A stretch of 6,783 bases of DNA from Lachnospiraceae bacterium (GTDB lineage Bacteria > Bacillota_A > Clostridia > Lachnospirales > Lachnospiraceae), in NCBI GenBank assembly GCA_017958935.1, contig JAGDBR010000199.1, positions 1 through 6,783 of the forward strand, in the 5' to 3' direction. Positions 1-5,676 of the stretch are shown in pieces. Numbering within the stretch: position 1 is the stretch's first letter; every line of letters starts with the position of its first letter. Below the pieces are notes generated by a model, which saw only the letters and a program-made list of their open reading frames with translations, made no database searches and was not told the origin of the DNA. Both the position numbers and the translations under genes were made by a program.

Positions 1-422
1 TGAAGAAGTTCCCGTCGTTCATCGAAAGACGGCGGCATAACTGGGCGCGCCTTCGCAGAGCGCTGGCGGGCACGGAGGACAAACTGATCCTGCCCGAGGA
101 AGCGCCGGGCGCGGAAGCGTCCTGGTTCGGCTTCCTGATCTCGGTCCGGGAGGATGCGGGCATCACGCGGAACGAAGTGACGCGGTACCTGGAGGACAAA
201 GGGATCCAGACGCGCCTGCTGTTCAGCGGGAATCTGATCCGCCACCCGGCGTTCGATACGATCCGCGGGACGGACGCGTACCGCGTGGCGGGGAGCCTCG
301 GGAATACCGATTTCATCATGGACCATACGTTCTGGGTCGGCGTCTATCCGGGCATGACGGACGAAATGACCGATTACATGGCAGAAACGATCAGAGCAGC
401 GCTCTGCGGGGAAAAAGCATGA
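1..422 (+). CDS. rfbH: RfbH-type CDP-4-keto-6-deoxy-D-glucose 3-dehydrase, C-terminal part (partial)
   Basis: This is the last 139 codons of a gene that begins before the window; the reading frame starts at base 3 and the stop is 420-422. RfbH (E1) is a PMP- and [2Fe-2S]-dependent member of the DegT/DnrJ/EryC1 aminotransferase fold. With a reductase it removes the 3-hydroxyl of CDP-4-keto-6-deoxyglucose on the way to CDP-3,6-dideoxyhexoses for surface polysaccharide. The visible C-terminal domain has the blocks I recall from RfbH: SWFGF, then TRLLFSGNLIRHPAF, then NTDFIMDHTFWVGVYPGMTDEM near the end. The GGNL/SGNL block and the FWVGVYPG block separate RfbH from ordinary sugar aminotransferases. 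The residues that would settle the reaction (His in place of the PLP lysine, and the Fe-S cysteines) lie upstream and cannot be seen. The stop overlaps the next start by four bases (ATGA), so the two genes are translationally coupled. Confidence 0.82.
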   Translation, partial: KKFPSFIERRRHNWARLRRALAGTEDKLILPEEAPGAEASWFGFLISVREDAGITRNEVTRYLEDKGIQTRLLFSGNLIRHPAFDTIRGTDAYRVAGSLGNTDFIMDHTFWVGVYPGMTDEMTDYMAETIRAALCGEKA

Positions 423-2260
423 AAATGAGACTGGCCGACTATCTGGCCGATTTTCTCGTTCAACAGAATATCACGGACGTGTTCAGCGTGGTCGGCGGCG
501 GTGCGATGCACCTGAACGACGCGCTCGGACACAAGGAAGGCCTGCACGTGACCTACAACCATCACGAGCAGGCATGCGCGATCGCGGCGGAAGCCTATGC
601 GCGCATCGCAGGCAGGATCGCCGCGGTGTGCGTGACGAGCGGCCCCGGCGGAACGAACGCGCTGACGGGCGTCGCCTGCGGGTGGCTCGACTCGATCCCG
701 ATGCTGATCGTTTCGGGACAGGTCCGCTACGACACGACGGCCCGCTACGCGTGCAAGACGCGCGGTGCGCACCTGCGCTCGATGGGCGACCAGGAATACG
801 ACATCGTCAAATCCGCTGCCGCGATGACGAAATACGCGGTCATGATCGAGGATCCGGCGACGATCCGGTACCATCTCGAGCGGGCTTATCACCTGGCGAC
901 GACCGGACGGCCCGGCCCGTGCTGGATCGACATCCCGGTGGATTTCCAGGGGTGCTACATCGAAACGGACGAACTGAAGGGCTACGACCCGGCCGAAGAC
1001 GACGGCCTGCTGCCGCCGCCCGTGCCGGAAGACACGGTCCTTCAGGTGATCGAAAAGATCCGGAACGCGAAGCGGCCGGTGCTCCACGCCGGCTACGGCA
1101 TCCGCCTTGCAGACGGCATGGATGCGTTCAAGAGCGTCGTTCCGAAGCTGAATATCCCGGTCGTGACGTACTGGAACGCGATCGACCTGATCGAAGACGA
1201 CGACCCGCTGTACTGCGGGCGCGCGGGCAACATGGGCGACCGTCCCGGCAACTGGGCGATCCAGAACGCGGACCTGCTGCTCATCGTCGGCAGCCGCGTC
1301 TCGATCCGCCAGACCGGCTATAACTGGAAGACCTGGGCACGGAACGCCGAGGTCATCATGGTCGACATCGACCCGGAGGAAATGAAGAAGCCGACGCTCC
1401 ACGTGGAGCAGGGGATCGTCGCGGACGCGAAGGATTTCCTGTCGAAGCTGGACCGGCTGATCCCGGACGGGGAGAAGGTCTCTTCGCGGGAGGACTGGAA
1501 CCGGACCTGCCGGTCGTGGAAGGAACGGTATCCCGTCGTCCGGCCGGAGCAGTGCGTGCCCGAAACGTCTCCCGCGAACGTGTACGCGTTCATGAAGAAG
1601 GTCAGCGGCGCGCTGCCGGAGCATGCGGTCGCGGTCGTCTCGAACGGTGCCTGCTGCGTCGTCGGCAACCAGGCCTTCGTCATCAAGAAGGGCACCCGGA
1701 TGGTCAACAATTCAGCCATCGCGACGATGGGCTACGGCCTGCCCGGCGCGATCGGCGCGTGTGTCGCCGCCGGACGGAAAGACACGCTGTGCCTGGAAGG
1801 CGACGGCAGCATCATGATGAACCTGCAGGAGCTGCAGACGGTCATCACGAACCGCCTCCCGCTCAAACTGTTCCTGATCAACAACCAGGGCTACCATTCG
1901 ATCCGCCAGACGCAGAACAATCTGTTCAAAGAGCATACGAAGGTCGGCATCGGCCCCGAGTCGCACGACCTTTCCTTCCCGGATTTCGAAAAGCTTGCGA
2001 AGGCATTCGGATTCCCGTACCTGTCCGCGCGTTCGAACGCGGAGATGGAGCGGGCGGTGGAGGAAGCACTCGGCACGGAAGGCCCGGTCTTCTGCGAGAT
2101 CTTCACCGACACGGTCCAGGTCTGGGAGCCGAAATCGGCGACGAAGCGGCTGCCGGACGGCAGGCTCGTAAGCCCGCCGCTGGAGGATCTGGCGCCGTTT
2201 TTGCCGCGAGAAGAGCTGAAGGACCTCATGCTGGTCGATCTGCTCCCGGAGGAGGACTGA
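419..2260 (+). CDS. Thiamine-diphosphate-dependent acetolactate-synthase-like enzyme, probable YerE-type sugar acetyl-branching enzyme
   Basis: The product is 613 residues with the three-domain ThDP-enzyme layout. The N-terminal pyrimidine-binding domain has the catalytic Glu50 in HHEQACAIAAEAYAR and the SGPGGTNALTG block (74-84). A central domain of about 200-350 follows. The C-terminal pyrophosphate domain has the GDGS motif at 461-464 and the closing Asn pair at 488-489. After that pair it reads NNQGYHSIRQTQ and lacks the MVVQWE-type segment of true acetolactate synthase. It also has a C-terminal tail with KRLPDGRLVSPPLED (577-591) that biosynthetic IlvB lacks, and no ilvN lies nearby. Placed between rfbH and an SDR, the best inference is a YerE-like enzyme that decarboxylates pyruvate and transfers the acetyl unit to C4 of CDP-3,6-dideoxy-4-ketoglucose. 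A different acyloin-type transfer on another sugar is possible. The family is certain; the substrate is inferred. The ATG overlaps the rfbH stop and has only a weak GGGGAA upstream. Confidence 0.85.
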   Translation: MKMRLADYLADFLVQQNITDVFSVVGGGAMHLNDALGHKEGLHVTYNHHEQACAIAAEAYARIAGRIAAVCVTSGPGGTNALTGVACGWLDSIPMLIVSGQVRYDTTARYACKTRGAHLRSMGDQEYDIVKSAAAMTKYAVMIEDPATIRYHLERAYHLATTGRPGPCWIDIPVDFQGCYIETDELKGYDPAEDDGLLPPPVPEDTVLQVIEKIRNAKRPVLHAGYGIRLADGMDAFKSVVPKLNIPVVTYWNAIDLIEDDDPLYCGRAGNMGDRPGNWAIQNADLLLIVGSRVSIRQTGYNWKTWARNAEVIMVDIDPEEMKKPTLHVEQGIVADAKDFLSKLDRLIPDGEKVSSREDWNRTCRSWKERYPVVRPEQCVPETSPANVYAFMKKVSGALPEHAVAVVSNGACCVVGNQAFVIKKGTRMVNNSAIATMGYGLPGAIGACVAAGRKDTLCLEGDGSIMMNLQELQTVITNRLPLKLFLINNQGYHSIRQTQNNLFKEHTKVGIGPESHDLSFPDFEKLAKAFGFPYLSARSNAEMERAVEEALGTEGPVFCEIFTDTVQVWEPKSATKRLPDGRLVSPPLEDLAPFLPREELKDLMLVDLLPEED

Positions 2261-3198
2261 TGCGCGCGCTCGTGACAGGGCCGACAGGCTGCATCGGGCA
2301 TGCGCTGATCCTGGAACTGCTGTCCCGGGGATATGAGGTCATTGCCGTTGTGCGGCCGGCCTCGAAGAACGCGGCGAGCATCCCGGACGATCCGCGCGTC
2401 ATGCGCATCGAATGCGAACTGCGCGACCTGCTGACGCTTTCCGGCAGCCTGCCGCCTTGCAGTCTCTTTTTCCACCTCGGCTGGGAGGGCACGTTCGGCG
2501 CGTCCCGCGACACCGAGGAAGGGCAGGAGCGCAACGTGGAGACGACGCTGAAGGCCGTGCGGCTCGCGAAGGCGCTCGGCTGCGGCGCATTCCTGTTCGC
2601 GGGCTCCCAGAGCGAGTTCGGGCACGTCGACGGCGTGCTGTCGCCGGACCTGCCCTGTTCACCCGTCACGTTCTACGGAAAAGCGAAGCTCCGGGCAGGG
2701 ATCCTGAGCCGCGCGCTCTGCCGGGAGTTCGGGATCCGGCACGTCGAGTGCCGTCTGTTCTCGTCGTTCGGGCCTTTCGACAAGCCCTACAATCTGATCA
2801 TGGACACGGTCTCGAAGCTGCTCGAAAAAGAGCGTCTCTCCTTCACGGCCGGCGACCAGGTCTGGGACTATCTGTACAGCAAGGACGTCGCGCAGGCGCT
2901 GTATCTTGCGGCGGAAAACGGCAGGGACCAGGCGGTCTACTGCGTCGGTTCCGGCAGGACGCGGACGCTGAAGGAATACCTGACGGCGGTCCGGGACATC
3001 GCGGATCCTTCGCAGGAACTGCATTTCGGCGAGCTGCCGTATTATCCGAGCCAGGTCATGCATCTGGAGGCGGACATCCGGACGCTCTGCGCCGACACGG
3101 GCTTTCAGCCGCGCTACACCTTCGAAGAGGGCGTCCGCGAGACCGTCGAATGGGCGAAGCGCCGCAGGGCCGGACAGACGCCTGCGGACAGGTGTTAA
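2260..3198 (+). CDS. Extended SDR: NAD-dependent epimerase/dehydratase-family sugar-nucleotide oxidoreductase
   Basis: The product is 312 residues, typical for extended SDRs of sugar-nucleotide metabolism. The N-terminal Rossmann fold opens with VTGPTGCIG (5-13; glycines 7, 10 and 13). The catalytic group includes the serine-containing GSQSEFG (115-121) and Tyr139-Gly-Lys-Ala-Lys143 (YxxxK). RLFSSFGPFD (165-174) and the VWDYLYSKDVAQAL stretch (201-214) are typical substrate-domain blocks. It is the third gene of the sugar operon: its ATG shares one base with the preceding TGA, and GGAGGAGG (2248-2255) inside the upstream gene is its ribosome binding site. By position it could reduce the acetyl-branched ketosugar made by the upstream ThDP enzyme, as YerF does in yersiniose synthesis, but epimerase or 4-reductase activity cannot be excluded. 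The SDR fold is certain; the substrate is inferred. The stop codon lies inside the first inverted repeat of the following regulatory gap. Confidence 0.85.
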   Translation: MRALVTGPTGCIGHALILELLSRGYEVIAVVRPASKNAASIPDDPRVMRIECELRDLLTLSGSLPPCSLFFHLGWEGTFGASRDTEEGQERNVETTLKAVRLAKALGCGAFLFAGSQSEFGHVDGVLSPDLPCSPVTFYGKAKLRAGILSRALCREFGIRHVECRLFSSFGPFDKPYNLIMDTVSKLLEKERLSFTAGDQVWDYLYSKDVAQALYLAAENGRDQAVYCVGSGRTRTLKEYLTAVRDIADPSQELHFGELPYYPSQVMHLEADIRTLCADTGFQPRYTFEEGVRETVEWAKRRRAGQTPADRC

Positions 3199-3227
3199 TG
3201 AATTAACGAATTTTATCGTTGCGCAAC
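3194..3227. repeat. Three consecutive short inverted repeats between the sugar operon and the atp operon
   Basis: Reading left to right there is GTTAAT-GA-ATTAAC (3194-3207, arms of 6), AACGA-ATTTTA-TCGTT (3205-3220, arms of 5, loop of 6) and GTTGCGCAAC (3218-3227, a perfect 10-base palindrome). Each shares two or three bases with the next, so together they fill 34 bases. The first includes the SDR stop codon. A T-run (3233-3237) follows, but the stems are short and AT-rich, so this is a poor intrinsic terminator. Operator sites for a dimeric regulator of the atp operon are an alternative. The symmetry is directly visible; any function is inferred. Confidence 0.5.
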
Positions 3228-3242
3228 ATCCGTTTTTATACT
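3213..3242 (+). promoter_or_regulatory. Candidate promoter for the atp operon
   Basis: A good -10-like hexamer, TATACT, sits at 3237-3242 in an AT-rich patch that contrasts with the GC-rich surroundings. The only -35 candidate at normal spacing is the weak TTATCG (3213-3218, spacer 18). The perfect palindrome 3218-3227 would lie inside the spacer, a usual place for an operator. The predicted transcription start, about 3249, falls just after the likely ATG at 3246. Either the transcript is leaderless and starts a few bases earlier, or another promoter further upstream is used. Confidence 0.35.
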
Positions 3243-3245
3243 AAA

Positions 3246-3524
3246 ATGAAAAGGAATGAATGGTCGAAAACCGTACAGAATCTTGTCTGGATCGGGCAGC
3301 TCGGACTCTCCGTGGCGCTGCCGCTCGGCGTCTTCGTCTTTTTGGCCGTTTACCTGAAGAATCGCTTCGATCTCGGCGCCTGGGTGATCATCGTGGGCGT
3401 GCTGCTCGGCCTCTACGGGTCGGTCGGCAGCTTCATCAGCACACTGAAGATGATGAAGCGCACCTCCGAGTCGAAGGACGAAGAAAAGAAAGGACCTCCG
3501 GTCAGTTTTCAAGATCATGACTGA
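3246..3524 (+). CDS. atpZ: AtpZ/AtpI-like small membrane protein heading the ATP synthase operon
   Basis: This 92-residue protein has two membrane segments (about 14-37 and 44-66) joined by a short loop, and a charged KRTSESKDEEKK tail (71-82). The segment order, with IGQLGLSVALPLGV in helix 1 and VGVLLGLYGSVGSF in helix 2, matches the AtpZ/AtpI-like family (putative F0F1-ATPase accessory subunit). Members lie at the head of atp operons and have been linked to Mg2+/Ca2+ handling and c-ring assembly. I chose the ATG at 3246 because the protein starts with a short basic lead before helix 1. A TTG at 3219 would add nine residues. Neither start has a convincing Shine-Dalgarno sequence, so initiation may be leaderless. 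The gene overlaps atpI by eight bases. The family call is good; the exact start is uncertain. Confidence 0.72.
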   Translation: MKRNEWSKTVQNLVWIGQLGLSVALPLGVFVFLAVYLKNRFDLGAWVIIVGVLLGLYGSVGSFISTLKMMKRTSESKDEEKKGPPVSFQDHD

Positions 3525-3939
3525 AACGAGTACTGCTGATCCGAAAAAAGTCTTTGCGAAACAGCTCATGCTGCTGACTGCCGGCGAACTCCTGGCAGTC
3601 GGTCTGACATGCGCTGTTTTTCTGCTTCTGGGCAGGTTTGACATGAAAGTCCTGTGGGGCGGGATCCTCGGCGCCGTGCTTGCGGTCGGCAATTTCGCCG
3701 CGCTCGCGCTGGGCCTGTCGATGGCGTCGAAAAAGGCGCTCGCCGGCGACACGAAGGGCGGGCAGGGCGTCTCGACGACGTCCATGATCGTCCGCTACCT
3801 GCTGCTGGCGCTGATCCTGTTCTTCGCCGCGCGGACGAAGGCCGTGAATCCGATCGCGCTGATCGTCCCGCTGGCGCTGTTCAGGCCGATCCTGTCCCTG
3901 GAAGAAATGATCCGAACGAAGGAGGAGAAGAACGCATGA
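3517..3939 (+). CDS. atpI: ATP synthase subunit I (AtpI family)
   Basis: The product is 140 residues with four predicted membrane segments (about 17-37, 46-68, 89-105 and 108-125). The middle loop is lysine-containing and polar (SKKALAGDTKGG) and the C-terminus is charged (RTKEEKNA). The FDMKVLWGGILGAVLAVGNF stretch (41-60) is typical of the ATP synthase I family, whose members precede atpB and assist assembly of the c-ring in some bacteria. It overlaps the preceding gene by eight bases, and its stop overlaps the atpB start (ATGA). No Shine-Dalgarno sequence is seen close to its ATG, so translation probably depends on coupling to the upstream gene. The family varies strongly in sequence, so the call rests on topology, length and position as well as sequence. 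Confidence 0.8.
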   Translation: MTETSTADPKKVFAKQLMLLTAGELLAVGLTCAVFLLLGRFDMKVLWGGILGAVLAVGNFAALALGLSMASKKALAGDTKGGQGVSTTSMIVRYLLLALILFFAARTKAVNPIALIVPLALFRPILSLEEMIRTKEEKNA

Positions 3940-4844
3940 GCATCAGTCCTTCCGGTCCGGGCGTACTGTTCGTCATCCCGATCTTCGGCGGTCTGAAGGT
4001 GACCGAAACGGCGCTTTCGCTGCTGATCGTCTTTCTCATCGTCTGCACGGCGGGGATCCTCTGCGGACGCAACCTGAAGAAGCGGCCCGGCAAGCTCCAG
4101 GTCATGGTGGAAAAGGGCGTATCGGTCCTGCACGGGCTGGTCGTCTCCAGCATGGGCGAACATAACGCCCACTGGACGCCGTTCGTCGGCACGATCTTCC
4201 TGTCCAGCATCGTGGGTTCCTTCCTTGGCATGACCGGCTTCCTGCGCTCCACGACGGCCGACGTCAGCGTGACGCTGACCTGGGCGCTCGTCGTCAGCGT
4301 GCTGATCTGGTACCACAACATCAAGGCGAACGGCTTCTTCAACTGGCTGAAGGGCTTCACCGAGCCCATCGCGGTCATGACCCCGATGAACGTGATCTCC
4401 GAGATCGCGCAGCCCGTTTCGATGGCCTTCCGTCATTTCGGCAACATCGCCGGCGGCGGCGTCATCTCCAGCGTGTTCTACGCGGGCCTCTCCCTGATGT
4501 CCGGCGCGGTGCTGAAGCTGATCGCGTCCTCCGGATTCATCGCGGGCGCCGTCATGATGGCGGCCGGTCTGATCGGCTTCATCGTCGTGTCGAAGAAGAA
4601 GCCGAAGCTCCTGCTGAAGATCCTGTGCGTCGTGACCTTCGTCCTCGGACTGTTCGGCCTGCTGCAGGGCACCGGCGTGCTCTCGGGCATCCCGATCCTG
4701 CAGGTCGGTCTTCCTGCGGTCCTTTCACTTTACTTTGATGTATTTTCAGGGCTCATCCAGGCGTTCGTTTTCAGCCTGCTGACCATGATCTACATATCAG
4801 GCGCCTGCCCGCCTCCGGAAGAAACGGGAACGGCAGCGGCATAA
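3936..4844 (+). CDS. atpB: F1Fo ATP synthase subunit a, with an apparent extra transmembrane hairpin
   Basis: Subunit a forms the stator side of the ion path against the c-ring. Family marks include STTADVSVTLTWALV (105-119), the SEIAQPVSMAFRHFGN block (155-170) with the essential Arg166 (Arg210 of E. coli), and GLIQAFVFSLLTMIYIS (272-288) with Gln275 (Gln252). At 302 residues it is longer than usual. Arg166 and Gln275 are 109 residues apart, against 42 in E. coli. The excess is largely residues 196-252: two hydrophobic stretches (about 200-218 and 226-243) around a KKKPK loop. Positions matching E. coli Glu219 and His245 are Gly175 and Asp268. The reading frame is open and codon use does not change across the insert, so an assembly error is unlikely. 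The tail SGACPPPEETGTAAA (288-302) is an added polar end. GGAGGAG (3921-3927) is the ribosome binding site, and the start overlaps the atpI stop. Identity is firm. Confidence 0.93.
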   Translation: MSISPSGPGVLFVIPIFGGLKVTETALSLLIVFLIVCTAGILCGRNLKKRPGKLQVMVEKGVSVLHGLVVSSMGEHNAHWTPFVGTIFLSSIVGSFLGMTGFLRSTTADVSVTLTWALVVSVLIWYHNIKANGFFNWLKGFTEPIAVMTPMNVISEIAQPVSMAFRHFGNIAGGGVISSVFYAGLSLMSGAVLKLIASSGFIAGAVMMAAGLIGFIVVSKKKPKLLLKILCVVTFVLGLFGLLQGTGVLSGIPILQVGLPAVLSLYFDVFSGLIQAFVFSLLTMIYISGACPPPEETGTAAA

Positions 4845-4867
4845 GCATTCCACATGCAAACAAATAC

Positions 4868-4873
4868 AGGAGG
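4868..4873 (+). promoter_or_regulatory. Strong ribosome binding site that sets the atpE start
   Basis: AGGAGG lies seven bases before the ATG at 4881. An in-frame ATG at 4854 would add nine residues (MQTNTGGIV), but it lies upstream of this site and no other subunit c has such a lead. The start at 4881 is therefore preferred. Confidence 0.85.
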
Positions 4874-4880
4874 AATTGTC

Positions 4881-5126
4881 ATGGAATATGCAGAAGCGCT
4901 CTTTAAGGGGTTATGTGCGATCGGTGCAGGTATCTGCATGGGCATCGGTGCTATCGGACCGGGCGTCGGCGAAGGCATCGCCGTCAGTAAGGCTCTCGAG
5001 GGCATGTCCCGTCAGCCGGAAGCGGCCGGCCTGCTTCGTACGAACATGATCGTCGGCTGCGCCATCGCGGAAACGACCGGTATCTATTCGCTGCTGATCG
5101 CTTTCCTGATCCTGTTCGCCATGTAA
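4881..5126 (+). CDS. atpE: F1Fo ATP synthase subunit c with two-carboxylate Na+-type site
   Basis: The product is 81 residues, two helices joined by the polar loop with RQPEA (44-48), the standard subunit c hairpin. Copies form the rotor ring that carries ions past subunit a. Helix 1 has GIGAIGPGVGEG (21-32). Helix 2 has the ion-carrying Glu64 in IAETTGIYS (62-70). Aligned with the Ilyobacter tartaricus Na+ ring (Gln32, Glu65, Ser66, Thr67, Tyr70) the residues here are Glu31, Glu64, Thr65, Thr66 and Tyr69. A Glu at the first position gives the two-carboxylate Na+ site known from Fusobacterium nucleatum. Na+ coupling is an inference from these residues. The ATG at 4881 follows a strong AGGAGG. 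A gap of 46 bases before atpF contains a small AGGC/GCCT stem and the atpF ribosome binding site. Confidence 0.96.
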   Translation: MEYAEALFKGLCAIGAGICMGIGAIGPGVGEGIAVSKALEGMSRQPEAAGLLRTNMIVGCAIAETTGIYSLLIAFLILFAM

Positions 5127-5158
5127 AAAGGCGGGGAAGCCTCACTAACCGACAGAAG

Positions 5159-5164
5159 AGGAGG
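5159..5164 (+). promoter_or_regulatory. Ribosome binding site for the GTG start of atpF
   Basis: AGGAGG is followed after eight bases by GTG at 5173. No ATG with comparable spacing is present, so this site fixes the non-ATG start of subunit b. Confidence 0.8.
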
Positions 5165-5172
5165 GATTCGAC

Positions 5173-5676
5173 GTGGAAACCGAGAGTCTCATCAGTATCA
5201 ATGTTCTGACCATGTTCTTCACGCTGGTCAACATGATCCTGACTTATCTGATCCTGAAAAAGTTTCTGTTCAAGCCGGTGCAGAAAATGATCAAAGACCG
5301 CCAGGACGAGATCGACGGTCTTTATCAGGATGCCGAGAACGCGAAGAACGAAGCGCAGGAGATGAAAGCGGATCTGGAAGGCCGGCTGCAGGGCGCGAAG
5401 GAGACTTCCGCCGAGATGATCCGTTCCGCGGCGGCCACGGCCGGCAAGCGGAGCGAGGAGATCATCCGGAGCGCGAAGAACGACGCGGCCGCCCTGAAGG
5501 AAAAGGCCATGCAGGATATTGCGCTCGAAAAGAAAAAGGCCCTGAACGAAGTCAAGGACGACATTTCGGCGCTTGCCCTGGAGATCGCGGAAAAGGTCAT
5601 CCGCAAGGAGATCGACGCAAAGGATCAGCAGGCGTTCATTGACGAATTCATCGACAGGATCGGAGACGTACAATGA
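5173..5676 (+). CDS. atpF: F1Fo ATP synthase subunit b
   Basis: The product is 167 residues, normal for bacterial subunit b, the peripheral stalk that holds F1 against subunit a. A single N-terminal membrane helix (about 10-32, TMFFTLVNMILTYLILKKFLF) is followed by FKPVQKMIKDRQDEI (33-47), a common block just after the membrane. A long, charged, Ala/Glu/Lys-rich helix fits the dimeric coiled coil (about 40-150). The end, with EIAEKVIRKEIDAKDQQAFIDEFI, is the segment that contacts subunit delta. The start is GTG behind a good AGGAGG. The stop overlaps the atpH start (ATGA), so b and delta are coupled. Only one b-type gene is present, so the stalk is probably a b homodimer. Confidence 0.95.
   Translation: METESLISINVLTMFFTLVNMILTYLILKKFLFKPVQKMIKDRQDEIDGLYQDAENAKNEAQEMKADLEGRLQGAKETSAEMIRSAAATAGKRSEEIIRSAKNDAAALKEKAMQDIALEKKKALNEVKDDISALALEIAEKVIRKEIDAKDQQAFIDEFIDRIGDVQ

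Noticed and set aside
374..1624. Long open frame of 416 codons on the - strand opposite the ThDP enzyme gene
   Set aside because: It lies antisense to a clearly conserved enzyme, is dominated by Arg, His, Asp and Val as expected for the complement of GC-rich codons, and shows no domain motif.
1516..2259. Upstream extension of the SDR frame through the ThDP gene
   Set aside because: The extension is Arg/Gly/Pro-rich shadow sequence. The real start at 2260 begins exactly at the Rossmann fold and has a strong GGAGGAGG site.
419..2260. Annotation as biosynthetic acetolactate synthase IlvB
   Set aside because: The fold matches, but the acceptor-pocket segment differs, there is a different C-terminal tail, no ilvN is adjacent, and the context is dideoxysugar genes.
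3218..3240. Intrinsic terminator for the sugar operon (palindrome followed by a T-run)
   Set aside because: The palindrome has no loop and could form only a three-pair stem, with five bases before the T-run. It is too weak to call a terminator.
3213..3785. 190-codon - strand frame opposite atpZ and atpI
   Set aside because: It is antisense to two coherent membrane genes, has Ser/Pro/Arg-rich low-quality composition and no recognisable motif.
3654..3935. Longer start for atpB within atpI
   Set aside because: The added residues are a frame-shifted reading of atpI. The ATG at 3936 has a good ribosome binding site and a normal subunit a beginning.
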